The notes below the pieces were generated by a model. It did no database searches. It saw only the letters and a program-made list of their open reading frames with translations, and was not told the origin of the DNA. Shown here one piece after another: positions 8,586 through 17,378 of a stretch of DNA of 33,921 nt. The DNA comes from Albimonas donghaensis. Its GTDB lineage: Bacteria; Pseudomonadota; Alphaproteobacteria; Rhodobacterales; Rhodobacteraceae. Position numbers and translations under genes: made by a program. How positions within the stretch are numbered: position 1 is the stretch's first letter; the number at the start of each line of letters is the position of its first letter. Location: positions 1 to 33,921 of the forward strand of contig NZ_FNMZ01000015.1 in the NCBI RefSeq assembly GCF_900106695.1. Direction: 5' to 3'.

Positions 8586-8993
8586 ATGAACCTTCTTCAG
8601 CAGATCGAGCATGAGCACGCGCTCGAGCTCGCCAAGGACATCCCCGATTTCTCCGCCGGCGACACCGTGCGCGTCGGCTTCAAGGTGACCGAGGGCACGC
8701 GCACCCGCGTCCAGGCCTTCGAGGGCGTCGTGATCGGCCGCAAGGGCGGCAACGGCATCGGCGGCTCGTTCACCGTGCGCAAGATCTCGTTCAACGAGGG
8801 GGTGGAGCGCGTGTTCCCCATCCACTCGCCGAACATCGACTCGATCACCGTGGTCCGTCGCGGCCGCGTGCGGCGCGCCAAGCTGTATTACCTGCGCGCG
8901 CGTCGCGGGAAGTCGGCGCGCATCGCCGAGAAGACCAACTACCGCGCCAAGCCCGGCATGTCCGGCGGCCGCGCCCTGCCCGCCGCCGAGTAA
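8586..8993 (+). CDS. rplS: 50S ribosomal protein bL19
   Basis: A 135-residue bL19, located at the 30S-50S interface. It starts [20 protein letters not shown] and carries the family core [57 protein letters not shown] and [18 protein letters not shown]. The last 15 residues form a short tail. AAAGGA lies about 12 bases before ATG 8586. It closes the operon and is followed at 28 bases by a strong intrinsic terminator. rpmE (bL31), which I recall directly after rplS in related genomes, is not present here. Confidence 0.98.
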   Translation: MNLLQQIEHEHALELAKDIPDFSAGDTVRVGFKVTEGTRTRVQAFEGVVIGRKGGNGIGGSFTVRKISFNEGVERVFPIHSPNIDSITVVRRGRVRRAKLYYLRARRGKSARIAEKTNYRAKPGMSGGRALPAAE

Positions 8994-9020
8994 TCGGCGC
9001 AGGCGGCGCGAGCCTCGCGA

Positions 9021-9053
9021 CGGGCGGCCCCTCAGGGCCGCCCGTTTTCGTTT
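9021..9053 (+). terminator. Intrinsic terminator of the ffh-rplS operon
   Basis: A 10-bp perfect GC stem CGGGCGGCCC (9021-9030) / GGGCCGCCCG (9035-9044) with loop CTCA, followed by TTTTCGTTT. This is the clearest Rho-independent terminator in the window. Confidence 0.93.
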
Positions 9054-9687
9054 GGGGGGGCGCGGCGCGGAAGCCGGACGGAAACCTCTCCCACCGCCTG
9101 TCGCCGCCGGCTGGCGATGCCGGGGCGGAGGGCGGCGCGCCTGAATGCGGGCGGTCGCGCAGGGCGGCAGGCCATGGAAGTTCCGGACGCGATCGCGTTG
9201 GCGGCGGCCGCCGGGGCTGACATCGCCGCGACCGGCGCGGTTCCGCATGTCGGGCACGCATCTCGACGCCGGCCAGAGCCGGGATGTTCGCGCGCGCGCC
9301 GCCGCAGAAGCCTGCCATGCCGTCGCGCCCCTCTCCCCGCCGCTCGCTGCGTGACCGCGCATCGAAACCCGCGTCCTTCGGAAATCGAGGCCGATCGGCG
9401 GCGCCGGCGGGACGCGGCCGCGGGGTCAGCCCCGGCGCGAAAGCGCGGCCTCCCCCTCCCGACGCCGGCCTCCGGGCGGCCCGGGGACGCAGGGCGGGGC
9501 GATGCCGGGGGCGCAGCCCCCGCGCGAGGGCCGGCCGGCGCGCCCCGCCTCCCCCCGCCTCCGCCGCCCGCGCGGTCGTGATCCATCGCGCGCAGGCGGG
9601 GCTTTCAGAACCCGCCCGCTTGCCACATGATCCCCCGCACGCGATCGGACCGACACGCGAAGGCCAGGTCAGGGAGGCCGCGCCGAC
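9054..9687. other. Gene-poor GC-rich intergenic stretch
   Basis: About 630 bases between the rplS terminator and the methyltransferase gene. Frames are open on both strands, but their products are Arg/Ala/Pro-rich with no hydrophobic core, no family motif and no good ribosome-binding site. AGGGAGG at 9671-9677 serves the next gene. I see no RNA gene. It may contain decayed coding sequence, but nothing is recognisable. Confidence 0.55.
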
Positions 9688-10581
9688 ATGACCCTCACCC
9701 CCAGCCGCCCCACCCCCGGCCTCACCCCCCGGCCCGCCCACGCGCCCGCGGAAACCGGCGTCGCCGCCAACCGCCGCCGCTGGGACGCCCGCGCCCGCAT
9801 CCATGTCGAGGACCGCACCGGCTTTTACGGCGTCGACGCCTTCCGCCGCGCCGCCGGCCCCGAACCCGAGGCCTTCGAGGATCTCGACCGCGCCGCCCTC
9901 GGCCCGGTCGAGGGCCTGCGCATCGCCCATCTGCAATGCCATTTCGGCCTCGACACGCTGCGGCTGGAACGGCTCGGCGCCCGGCCCGAGGGGCTCGACT
10001 TCTCCCCCGTCGCCATCGCCGCCGCCCGGAGGCTGGCGGCCGAGGCCGGGCTCTCCGCCCGCTTCCACGAGGCCGACGTCCGCGACGCCGCCGCCGTCAT
10101 GGGGCCCGCGCGCTTCGACCTGGTCTTCGTCACCTGGGGCGCCATCAGCTGGCTGCCCGAGCTGACCCGCTGGGCCGGGCAGGCCGCCGCCCTGCTGGTC
10201 CCCGGCGGGCGCCTGTTCCTGCAGGACGCGCATCCGGCGGCCGAGCAGCTCGACCTCACCGCCCGCGGCCTCGTCCCCAGCTTCGACTGGCGCACCCCGG
10301 CCGACGCGCCGCTGCGCTTCCACGATCCCGCCACCTATACCGGCGACGACGCCCCCCTGCCGCCCGAGCCCGATCACAACTGGATCCACCCGGTCTCCGA
10401 CATCGTCACCGCGCTGCTGTCGGCGGGGCTGGAGATCCGCTCGATGTCCGAGCATGACACGCTGGTCTGGGACATGTGGCCCGGGCTGACCGAGAAGGGG
10501 CCCGACGGGCTGTGGCGCCTGCCCGAAGGCCATGTGCGCGTGCCGCTGAGCCTGACCGTCACCGCCGCGAAGCCCGCCTGA
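9688..10581 (+). CDS. Class I SAM-dependent methyltransferase
   Basis: Predicted 297 residues. After a Pro-rich lead comes NRRRWDARARIHVEDRTGFY, a common opening in a family of small-molecule methyltransferases. The SAM-binding region reads HLQCHFGLDTLRLERLGA, where motif I is degenerate but the following GLDFSPVAIAAARRLA (motif II acid D) and FHEADVRDA (motif III) are standard. FDLVFVTWGAISWLPEL and LLVPGGRLFLQD match motifs IV and VI. The C-terminal PDHNWIHPVSDIVTALLSAG is shared by close relatives annotated only as class I methyltransferase. Cytoplasmic; acceptor unknown. AGGGAGG precedes ATG 9688. The next gene starts 52 bases after the stop. Confidence 0.9.
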   Translation: MTLTPSRPTPGLTPRPAHAPAETGVAANRRRWDARARIHVEDRTGFYGVDAFRRAAGPEPEAFEDLDRAALGPVEGLRIAHLQCHFGLDTLRLERLGARPEGLDFSPVAIAAARRLAAEAGLSARFHEADVRDAAAVMGPARFDLVFVTWGAISWLPELTRWAGQAAALLVPGGRLFLQDAHPAAEQLDLTARGLVPSFDWRTPADAPLRFHDPATYTGDDAPLPPEPDHNWIHPVSDIVTALLSAGLEIRSMSEHDTLVWDMWPGLTEKGPDGLWRLPEGHVRVPLSLTVTAAKPA

Positions 10582-10633
10582 TCCCCCAACCACACCCGAC
10601 CCGACCCGACCGGAGTCGCACCCAGGAGACGCC

Positions 10634-11617
10634 ATGCCCCCCGCCGCCGCTCATATCGAACCGGCCCGTCCCGCCCGCCCCGGCGCGCCCGGCCTGACCC
10701 GAGGCCCCGACGCGCCGCGCGCGGCCGACGGGCGGCCCTGGCCGGGCGCTGTCCGGGCGCGCAGGCTGATCGCGGCGGCAGGCCTCGCGGTCGGGCTTGC
10801 CGGCGGGCTGTTCGCCGGCCCCGCCGCGGCGGAATGCGGGACCGGGGACGCCCCCTGCGCGGTCGGCGGCGCCTTCGGCGACGGCGCCTATCACGTCCTG
10901 ACCCCGCCCGGCGACGGCCCCTTTCCCGGCGCCATGGTCCTGCACGGCTATGGCGGACAGGCGGCGGTCGTCATGCGCACCCCGGTCATGGTTGAGGCGC
11001 TGCTGGCCCGCGGCTACGCCGTCATCGCCCCCCAGGGCGCGGCGCGACGCGAGGGCGACAAGGGCGGCGCCTGGAACGCCTTCGGGGCCGAGGAGCGTCG
11101 CGACGACGTGGCCTTTCTCAACGCCGTGGCCGCCGACGCGGCCTCCCGCTTCCGGATCGACCGGGGGCGGATGATGCTCGCGGGCTTTTCCGGCGGCGGC
11201 ATGATGACCTGGCGCGTGGCCTGCGCCGCGCCCGCCAGCTTCGCCGCCTACGCCCCCATCGCCGGCCTGCTTTGGCGCCCCCTGCCCGAGTCCTGCGCGG
11301 GCCCGGTCCGCCTGTTCCACATCCACGGCTGGTCCGACCCGGTGGTCCCGCTCGAAGGCCGGGCGGTCGCCGGCGGACGGGTGGTGCAGGGCGATCTTTT
11401 CCGCGGCCTCGACCTGCTGCGGGAGACCAATGGCTGCGAAGGCGACGACCCGGACGGCTTTCTCGTCGAGGGTCCTTTCATGATCCGCCGCTGGACCGAC
11501 TGCGCCCCCGGCTCGGCGCTGGAATTCGCGCTGCATCATGGCGGCCACCTGGCCCCGGCGGGATGGGGAGATCTGGTCGCCGACTGGTTCGAGGCGCTGG
11601 GGATCGAGCCCTCGTGA
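10634..11617 (+). CDS. Secreted alpha/beta hydrolase (PHB depolymerase/LpqC-like)
   Basis: Predicted 327 residues. A signal peptide core RRLIAAAGLAVGLAGGLFAG (43-62) followed by AAAEC indicates export; it is preceded by an unusually long 42-residue Pro/Arg/Ala-rich lead, so the true start may be later, although no other ATG is available. The catalytic triad is visible: nucleophile S186 in GFSGGGM, D235 in HGWSDPVVPL and H305 in HHGGHLAP. Six or so cysteines in the mature part suggest disulfides, fitting the periplasm. The family cleaves polyester or feruloyl-type esters; the natural substrate is not readable. CAGGAG precedes ATG 10634. The stop overlaps the next start (GTGA). Confidence 0.86.
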   Translation: MPPAAAHIEPARPARPGAPGLTRGPDAPRAADGRPWPGAVRARRLIAAAGLAVGLAGGLFAGPAAAECGTGDAPCAVGGAFGDGAYHVLTPPGDGPFPGAMVLHGYGGQAAVVMRTPVMVEALLARGYAVIAPQGAARREGDKGGAWNAFGAEERRDDVAFLNAVAADAASRFRIDRGRMMLAGFSGGGMMTWRVACAAPASFAAYAPIAGLLWRPLPESCAGPVRLFHIHGWSDPVVPLEGRAVAGGRVVQGDLFRGLDLLRETNGCEGDDPDGFLVEGPFMIRRWTDCAPGSALEFALHHGGHLAPAGWGDLVADWFEALGIEPS

Positions 11618-12540
11618 GCGCCCCGACCCCAACCCCGACCCCATCCCCATCCCCCGCCGCCTCTCCCGCGCTTCCGGTGGCGATCCCGCTGGTCGTCACG
11701 CTGGTCTTCTTCGCCGCCAATTCGGTGCTGGGCCGCGCCGCCCTGGGCGAGACCGCGCCCGGCGTCGCCCCCGACCCCGCCGCCTTCACCGCGCTGCGGC
11801 TGGTTTCGGGCGCCGCGATGCTGGCGCTGATCGTGACGGCGCGCGAGGGGGCCTCGGGCGCCGCCGGCCTGCTGGCCCGGGCGCGCTGGATCTCGGCCCT
11901 GTCGCTGCTGGGCTACGCGGCCTTCTTCTCCGCCGCCTATATCGGCGTCGCCGCGGGTCTGGGGGCGCTGGTGCTGTTCGGCGCGGTGCAGGTGACCATG
12001 TTCGCCGGCGCCCTGTGGGGGGGCGAGCGCCCGCCGCCGATGCGCTGGCTGGGCGCGGTCTGCGGCATGGCCGGGCTCGCCTGGCTGACCGCGCCGGGGG
12101 CCGAGGCGCCGCCGCTGGTCCCCGCCCTGCTGATGGCGGGCTCGGGCGTGTGCTGGGGGGTGTTCTCCCTGGCCGGGCGCGGCTCCACCCGTCCGGTGGC
12201 GGACATGGCCGGGGCCTTCGCGCTGGCCGCCGCCGCCGCCGTGCCGCTGTGGCTGGGGGCGGCGGCGCTGGGTCTCGCCCCCGGGCTGGGGCTGCGCGAG
12301 GCGGGGCTGGCCGTCGCCTCGGGGGCCGTCACCTCCGCGCTCGGCTACGCCATGTGGTACGGGGTGCTGCCGCGCATCGACGCCACGCTGGCCTCCGTCG
12401 CCCAGCTCACCGTGCCGCTGATCGCGCTGGCCGGGGGCGCCCTGTGGCTGGGCGAGGTCCCCACCGCCCGCTTCTGGGTCGCCGCCGCGCTGATCCTGGG
12501 CGGGATCGGGGCCGCGACGCTGGTCTCCCGGCGCCGCTGA
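11614..12540 (+). CDS. EamA/DMT-family transporter
   Basis: A 308-residue inner-membrane protein with ten predicted hydrophobic helices arranged as two EamA halves. The first half starts ALPVAIPLVVTLVFFAANSV and includes ALRLVSGAAMLALI; the second ends with GYAMWYGVLPRIDATLASV and the family-typical PLIALAGGALWLGEVPTARF. Members export amino acids and other metabolites. A Pro/Thr/Ser-rich stretch of about 18 residues precedes helix 1. The start is GTG 11614, overlapping the hydrolase stop by GTGA, which indicates translational coupling. No functional link between esterase and exporter is known to me. Confidence 0.9.
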   Translation: MSAPTPTPTPSPSPAASPALPVAIPLVVTLVFFAANSVLGRAALGETAPGVAPDPAAFTALRLVSGAAMLALIVTAREGASGAAGLLARARWISALSLLGYAAFFSAAYIGVAAGLGALVLFGAVQVTMFAGALWGGERPPPMRWLGAVCGMAGLAWLTAPGAEAPPLVPALLMAGSGVCWGVFSLAGRGSTRPVADMAGAFALAAAAAVPLWLGAAALGLAPGLGLREAGLAVASGAVTSALGYAMWYGVLPRIDATLASVAQLTVPLIALAGGALWLGEVPTARFWVAAALILGGIGAATLVSRRR

Positions 12541-12664
12541 GGCCCCCCGCCGCCGCCCCGCCTGTCGCAAATCCCGCATCCCCCGTCGCCAAGCCGCCGC
12601 CGCGCCCCCGCCCCGCCCGCTAGAACGGAGACCTGACGAGGCGAACGGGGCGGAGGATGCCGCG

Positions 12665-15151
12665 ATGAAAACGCAGGCGCGGGCGGTGGTGGTCGGCGGC
12701 GGCGCGGTGGGGGTCTCCATCGCATACCACCTTGGGAAGGCCGGCTGGGACGTGATCCTGCTGGAGCGGGACGAGCTGACCTCCGGCTCCACCTGGCATG
12801 CGGCCGGGCTGCTGCCCCTGTTCAACATGTCCTACGCGGTCGGGCATATTCACGACTACTCGGTGAAGTTCTACGCGGGGCTGGAGGCCGAGACCGGCCT
12901 CAATCCCGGTTTCGCCCGGGTCGGCAACCTGCGCATGGCGCAGACCGACGCGCGCATGGACGAATTCCGGCTCTACGCCGCCACCGCCGAAACGGTGGGG
13001 GTGGAGCATGAATGGCTGACGCCCGCCCAGATCAGGTCCCGCTGGCCGCTGGTGCGCACCGAGGACCTGAAAGGCGCGCTCTTCCATCCCACCGACGGCT
13101 ACATCAACCCCGCCGACGTGACCCAGGCCATGGCGCGCGGCGCCCGCGGCTTCGGCGTGGAGATCCTGCGCAAGGTCCAGGTGGACGCCTTCGACCGCGA
13201 CGGCGACGACTGGGTGGTGACCGTCGCCCACATGGTCGAGAAGGGCGGCAACCTCGTTCCCTCCGGCGAGACGTCGAAGATCCGCTGCGAGCATGTGGTC
13301 TCGGCCACCGGCAACCACGCCCAGGCGACCGCGGCCAGGATCGGCTGCTACATCCCGGCGATGCCGGTGGAGCACCAGTATATCGTGACCGAACCCGACC
13401 CGGCGCTGGTCGAGTTCCGCAAGACCATGCCGGAGCACCCGGTCCTGCGCGACGCCGACGCCAAGTGGTATGTGCGCGAGGAGCGCGGCGGCTGGATCCT
13501 CGGCCCCTATGAGCGGGGCGCCCCCGCCTGGGCCAAGTTCGGCGTGCCCGAGAGCTTCCGCGCCGATCTCCTGAAGCTCGACCTCGAGCGGATCGAGGAA
13601 GAATACATGTCGATGATCCACCGGATTCCCTCCTCGGAGTCGGTGGGCCTGAAGGACGATTACAACGGCCCGATCTGCTACACCCCCGACGGCAACCCGC
13701 TGGTCGGCCCGGCCCCGGGCGTGGAGAATTTCTGGTTCGCGGAGGGGTTCTCCTTCGGCATCACCGCGGCGGGGGGCGCGGGCCACTACCTCGCGCAGGT
13801 GATGACGGAAGGCGAGGCCGAGATCGACATGTGGTCGCTCGACCCGCGCCGCTTCGGGCGTTGGGTGAACCGCGAATACGCCGCCGTGAAGAACGAGGAG
13901 GCCTATGAGCATGTCTATGTCCTCCACCACCCTGACGAGGAACGCCCGGCGGCGCGGCCCCTGAAGACCTCGCCCTGCTATGACCGGATGAAGGCGGCGG
14001 GGGCGCAGTTCGGCTCGGTCAACGGGTGGGAGCGGCCCAACTATTTCGCGCCGCAGGGCTTCGACGACCACGCGGCGCGGTCCTTCCGGCGCGGCGGCTG
14101 GTGGACCTTTGCGGAGGCCGAGGCCCGCGCGGTGCGCGAACGGGTCGGGCTCTACGACGCCACGGCCTTCGCCAAGACCCGGATCAAGGGCCCGGGGGCG
14201 ACGGCGTTCCTCGACTGGCTGACCTGCAACAGGCTGCCCAGGGTCGGGCGCATCAACCTGACCTATGCGCTGACCGACGCCGGCACCGTGCGGACCGAAG
14301 CCACCATCGTGCGGCTGGCCGAGGACGACTATTACGTGGTCACCGCCGGCGCCGCGCAGGCCTATGACCAGGACTATTTCGAGAAGGAGGCCGCGAAGAA
14401 GCGCGCGGCGTTCGGCTGGATCGAGGTGCAGGACGTGACCGCGCAATGGGGGGTGTTCGCGCTGGCCGGCCCCGCCGCGCGCGAGGTGCTGCGGCCGCTG
14501 ATCGTGGACGCGGACCCGGCCTCGGCGCTGTCGAACAAGCGGTTCCCCTGGCTTTCGATGCGCGAGATCGACCTGGGCATGGTCCCGACCATGGCCATCC
14601 GCGTCGCCTATACCGGCGAGCTGGGCTACGAGCTGCATCATCCGATCGAGATGCAGAACCACCTGTTCGACGCGCTGATGAAGGCCGGCGCGCCCCATGG
14701 CATCACCCTGTTCGGGGCGCGCGCCCAGAACTGGATGCGGCAGGAGAAGTCCTATCGCGCCTTCGGGTCGGACATCGGGCGGGACGCGAGCCCGCTGGAA
14801 TCCGGGCTCGACCGCTTCGTGGACCTCGACAAGACGTTCCGCGGCAAGGCGGCGATGCAGGCGCTGGGGGTGCGGGCGAAATGCGTGACCCTCGCCATGG
14901 ACGGGCCGGAGGACGCGGACCCCTGGGGCCGCGAGGGTCTGTTCCACGGCGGCGAGGTCGTCGGGCGGCTGACCTCGGGCGGCTGGTCCGTGACGCTCGG
15001 CCGGCGCATCGGGCTGGGCTATGTGCGGCCGGAACTGGCCGTGCCGGGCACGGCGCTGAAGGTGCGGATGCTGGGCGAGCTGCATGACGCCGAGATCATC
15101 GAGGACAGCCCCCATGACCCCGAGAACGCGCGCCTGCGGGTGAACGGCTGA
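12665..15151 (+). CDS. GcvT-type FAD oxidoreductase (dimethylglycine/sarcosine dehydrogenase-like)
   Basis: An 828-residue two-part enzyme. Residues 5-35 form the FAD-binding fold (VVVGGGAVGVSIAYHL, ILLERDELTSG), followed by SGSTWHAAGL, the segment whose histidine carries covalent FAD in mammalian dimethylglycine dehydrogenase (family knowledge). The DAO/FAO-M part extends to about residue 440 and includes VGLKDDYNGPICYTPDGNPL. The C-terminal half is a GcvT-like folate-binding domain with GLYDATAFAKTRIKGPGA, TGELGYELHHP and a final barrel. The expected role is oxidative N-demethylation of dimethylglycine, sarcosine or a related methylated amine, with formaldehyde passed to tetrahydrofolate. 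Exact substrate is uncertain because Rhodobacterales hold many paralogs. GGCGGAGG lies eight bases before ATG 12665. It seems to be a single-gene unit. Confidence 0.92.
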   Translation: MKTQARAVVVGGGAVGVSIAYHLGKAGWDVILLERDELTSGSTWHAAGLLPLFNMSYAVGHIHDYSVKFYAGLEAETGLNPGFARVGNLRMAQTDARMDEFRLYAATAETVGVEHEWLTPAQIRSRWPLVRTEDLKGALFHPTDGYINPADVTQAMARGARGFGVEILRKVQVDAFDRDGDDWVVTVAHMVEKGGNLVPSGETSKIRCEHVVSATGNHAQATAARIGCYIPAMPVEHQYIVTEPDPALVEFRKTMPEHPVLRDADAKWYVREERGGWILGPYERGAPAWAKFGVPESFRADLLKLDLERIEEEYMSMIHRIPSSESVGLKDDYNGPICYTPDGNPLVGPAPGVENFWFAEGFSFGITAAGGAGHYLAQVMTEGEAEIDMWSLDPRRFGRWVNREYAAVKNEEAYEHVYVLHHPDEERPAARPLKTSPCYDRMKAAGAQFGSVNGWERPNYFAPQGFDDHAARSFRRGGWWTFAEAEARAVRERVGLYDATAFAKTRIKGPGATAFLDWLTCNRLPRVGRINLTYALTDAGTVRTEATIVRLAEDDYYVVTAGAAQAYDQDYFEKEAAKKRAAFGWIEVQDVTAQWGVFALAGPAAREVLRPLIVDADPASALSNKRFPWLSMREIDLGMVPTMAIRVAYTGELGYELHHPIEMQNHLFDALMKAGAPHGITLFGARAQNWMRQEKSYRAFGSDIGRDASPLESGLDRFVDLDKTFRGKAAMQALGVRAKCVTLAMDGPEDADPWGREGLFHGGEVVGRLTSGGWSVTLGRRIGLGYVRPELAVPGTALKVRMLGELHDAEIIEDSPHDPENARLRVNG

Positions 15152-15476
15152 GCCCGGCCCGGCCCCTTCGCGCGATCATGCGAGGGGGGGGCCGGAGACC
15201 TGGCCCCCAAAACGATGAACGGGGACCGCGCCCCCGCGCGATCCCCGTTCGACGAACAGCCATGAGCAACGCCGCCGTCCTCTGGTCCGCGAAGCACGCC
15301 TGGTTCAGCAGACATCCTCGCGCGCTCGCCGCCGGGTCCTGAGATCATCCGACTGTCTTCCCCATGGATGACCTCGGACCCCGACGGCTCGCCTGCTTCC
15401 ACACACTCACCGCAAACCGTGGAAACAGACTTGAGCGATTCGGCGTGACTGGGCCGTGACTGGACCCCCAAAAAAT
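15152..15476. other. Convergent intergenic region with lower GC
   Basis: About 325 bases between the FAD oxidoreductase (+) and the dehydratase (-). From about 15,240 the sequence is clearly less GC-rich (roughly 60% by eye) than the surrounding 70-75%. It holds a hairpin at 15218-15249 and an 11-base-period repeat of GTGACTGG (15445 and 15456). Open frames here lack any recognisable signature. Confidence 0.6.
15218..15249. terminator. Hairpin between convergent genes
   Basis: AACGGGGA (15218-15225) pairs with TCCCCGTT (15242-15249) around a GC-rich 16-base loop that can itself form CGCG/CGCG pairs. There is no T-tract, but its position 67 bases after the oxidoreductase stop and before a convergent gene suits a terminator. 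Confidence 0.5.
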
Positions 15477-16448
15477 TCAGCTGATCGCGAGCGCCCGCGA
15501 AAAAATCTCGCGATCCACGTTGCCGCCGGTGGCGATGGCGATGGCGGCGTCGCCCTCGATCGCGTCGGGTCGAAACAGGGCGGCGGCCAGCGCGACCGCG
15601 CCGCCGGGTTCGACGACGATCTTAAGCCGTTCGTATGCAAGCGACATTGCGCGGAGCGCCTCCGCATCCGAAATCGCGAAACCGGGTCCGGCGCGCCGTG
15701 ACAGGATGGGAAAGGTGATTTCGCCCGGTTCCGGGGTGACGATGGCGTCGCAGATCGACTTGCGACCACCCGTCGCAGGCGTGCGTTGGTCTTTCATCAG
15801 GGAGACCGCCCAGTCGTCGTAGTCCTGCGGCTCGGCGGTGCGCACGCGCAGGCCCGGCGCCTCGGCCTCCAGCGCCAGCGCCACCCCGGCGGCGAGCCCG
15901 CCGCCCCCGGTGCAGACCATGACGTCGGCGGCGCTCACCCCGGCCTCGGCGGCCTGTTCGGCGATCTCCAGACCGCAGGAGCCCTGCCCGGCGATCACCA
16001 TGGGCTCGTCATAGGGTTTGACCAGCGTCAGGCCGCGCTCGGCCGCGAGGCGGGCGCCGATCTCCTCCCGGCTCTCGCGGTCGCGGTCATAGGTGATGAC
16101 CTCGGCCCCCAGCGCGGCGGTGTTGGCCAGTTTCAGGCGCGGCGCGTCGGCGGGCATCAGGATCACCGCCGGAATGCCGTGAAGCTGCGCCGCATAGGCC
16201 ATGCCCTGCGCGTGGTTGCCCGAGGAATAGGCGAAGACCCCGCGCGCGCGCAGCTCCGGGTCCATGGCCGAGATCGCCGACCACGCCCCGCGGAACTTGA
16301 AGGAGCCGGTGTGCTGCAGGCATTCCGCCTTCACCAGCACCCGGCGCCCGGCGATGTCGTTGAGGAACGGGCTTTCCAGCAGCGGCGTGCGGCGCACGAC
16401 GGGGGCGAGACGCGCGGCGGCGGCCCGGATGGCGGCGATGTCGGTCAT
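15477..16448 (-). CDS. Threonine/serine dehydratase (PLP, fold type II)
   Basis: A 323-residue PLP enzyme of the serine/threonine ammonia-lyase family, without a regulatory ACT domain, so closer to the catabolic or racemase-like short form than to biosynthetic IlvA. The PLP lysine is K51 in TGSFKFRGA; SSGNHAQG (75-82) and the phosphate-binding glycine loop TGGGGLAAG (180-188) are intact. It would deaminate threonine or serine to a 2-oxo acid and ammonia; serine racemase or hydroxyaspartate dehydratase activity are alternatives. It lies 33 bases after an alpha/beta hydrolase gene in a three-gene minus-strand unit. The 3' third of the gene (15,477-15,830) looks lower in GC than its 5' part. Confidence 0.93.
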   Translation of the reverse strand: MTDIAAIRAAAARLAPVVRRTPLLESPFLNDIAGRRVLVKAECLQHTGSFKFRGAWSAISAMDPELRARGVFAYSSGNHAQGMAYAAQLHGIPAVILMPADAPRLKLANTAALGAEVITYDRDRESREEIGARLAAERGLTLVKPYDEPMVIAGQGSCGLEIAEQAAEAGVSAADVMVCTGGGGLAAGVALALEAEAPGLRVRTAEPQDYDDWAVSLMKDQRTPATGGRKSICDAIVTPEPGEITFPILSRRAGPGFAISDAEALRAMSLAYERLKIVVEPGGAVALAAALFRPDAIEGDAAIAIATGGNVDREIFSRALAIS

Positions 16449-16481
16449 GGCGGGTCCGGATGGTCAGGGAAACGGAATGGC

Positions 16482-17378
16482 TCAGGCGGCGGGGGTGGAC
16501 AGCGCCGCGGCGCGGGCCAGCAGGGCGTCGATGGCCGCCACGCTCTCGGGTTCGTCGAGCAGGGGGACATGGGCGCGGTCGGACACCGTCGCGATGGCCA
16601 CCCGTTCGGGCGCCACGGACTTCATCCGCGCCAGGGTCTCGGCCGAGAGAATGTCCGAGTTCTCGCCCCGCAGCACCAGCACCGGGCAGGCGGCGAGCAG
16701 GACGAACATCCCCCACAGATCCGGCGGGGCGGAGCCGTGCTCCACCGCCGCGCGCAGGGCCTCGCCCTGGGCGGCCAGCGCGTCGCGCAGGCGCAGGTCG
16801 TAGCGCCATGCGAGGCCCTCGGGCGTCTCCTTCGCCGTATTGGCCGCGATTTCGCGCCACTGGGCCGGGGTCAGCTTCGGGGCGCCGGCGCGACCGGCCT
16901 CCGCCAGCTGCGCGGCCAGTTCGTCCAGCGTGGCGGCGGCGGGGGGCTTGCCCACATAGGCCATGATCCGCTCCAGCCCGCCGGGCGCGATCTCGGGCCC
17001 GACATCGTTGAGGATCGCGGCCCGGATCCGCGCCGGGGCGATGGCCGCCGTCACCATGGTCAGCAGCCCCCCGCGCGAGGTTCCCAGGAACACCGCCGAG
17101 GCCAGCCCCAGGTGGTTGAGCAGCGCCAGCGCGTCGCCGGCCTCCCGCGGGACGTCGTAGGTCATCGGGTCGGGCGCGTTGTCGGAGGCCCCGCGCCCGC
17201 GGCTGTCGAGCCGGATCACCCGATGCGTCGCGGACAGCCGGGCGGCGACCCCGGCGAAATCGTCCATGTTCCGGGTCAGGCCCGCCAGGCACAGGATCGG
17301 CATGCCGTCGCGCGGGCCTTCATCGGCATAGGCGAGGCTGAGCCCGTCGGCGGTCTTGAAACGGTTGACGGTCACCAT
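16482..17378 (-). CDS. Alpha/beta fold hydrolase
   Basis: Predicted 298 residues, cytoplasmic, no signal peptide. The standard fold is shown by ILCLAGLTRNMDDF (oxyanion-region HG-like loop, here AGL), VIRLDSRGRGASDNAPDPMT, nucleophile S101 in LGTSRGGLL, acid D242 in RGENSDILS and H270 in SDRAHVPLLDEP. The DSRGRGxSD pattern and overall length place it among small-molecule ester or C-C bond hydrolases. The substrate is unknown. The start ATG 17378 overlaps the upstream HAD gene by seven bases, so the two are probably translationally coupled, and the dehydratase follows 33 bases later. Confidence 0.9.
   Translation of the reverse strand: MVTVNRFKTADGLSLAYADEGPRDGMPILCLAGLTRNMDDFAGVAARLSATHRVIRLDSRGRGASDNAPDPMTYDVPREAGDALALLNHLGLASAVFLGTSRGGLLTMVTAAIAPARIRAAILNDVGPEIAPGGLERIMAYVGKPPAAATLDELAAQLAEAGRAGAPKLTPAQWREIAANTAKETPEGLAWRYDLRLRDALAAQGEALRAAVEHGSAPPDLWGMFVLLAACPVLVLRGENSDILSAETLARMKSVAPERVAIATVSDRAHVPLLDEPESVAAIDALLARAAALSTPAA

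Noticed and set aside
7692-9362. A 556-residue minus-strand frame opposite trmD and rplS.
   Set aside because: Composition is typical of a shadow frame and it crosses two certain genes and a terminator.
9032-9586. Frames on both strands in the gap after rplS.
   Set aside because: Arg/Ala/Pro-rich products without a hydrophobic core, signature or ribosome-binding site.
12620-15115. An 831-residue open frame antisense to the FAD oxidoreductase gene.
   Set aside because: It is His/Gly/Arg/Ala-rich, has no family motif and mirrors a gene with clear domains; such antisense frames are expected at this GC content.
15152-15476. A tRNA or insertion-sequence remnant in the lower-GC gap.
   Set aside because: No cloverleaf arms, transposase signature or terminal inverted repeats could be seen.
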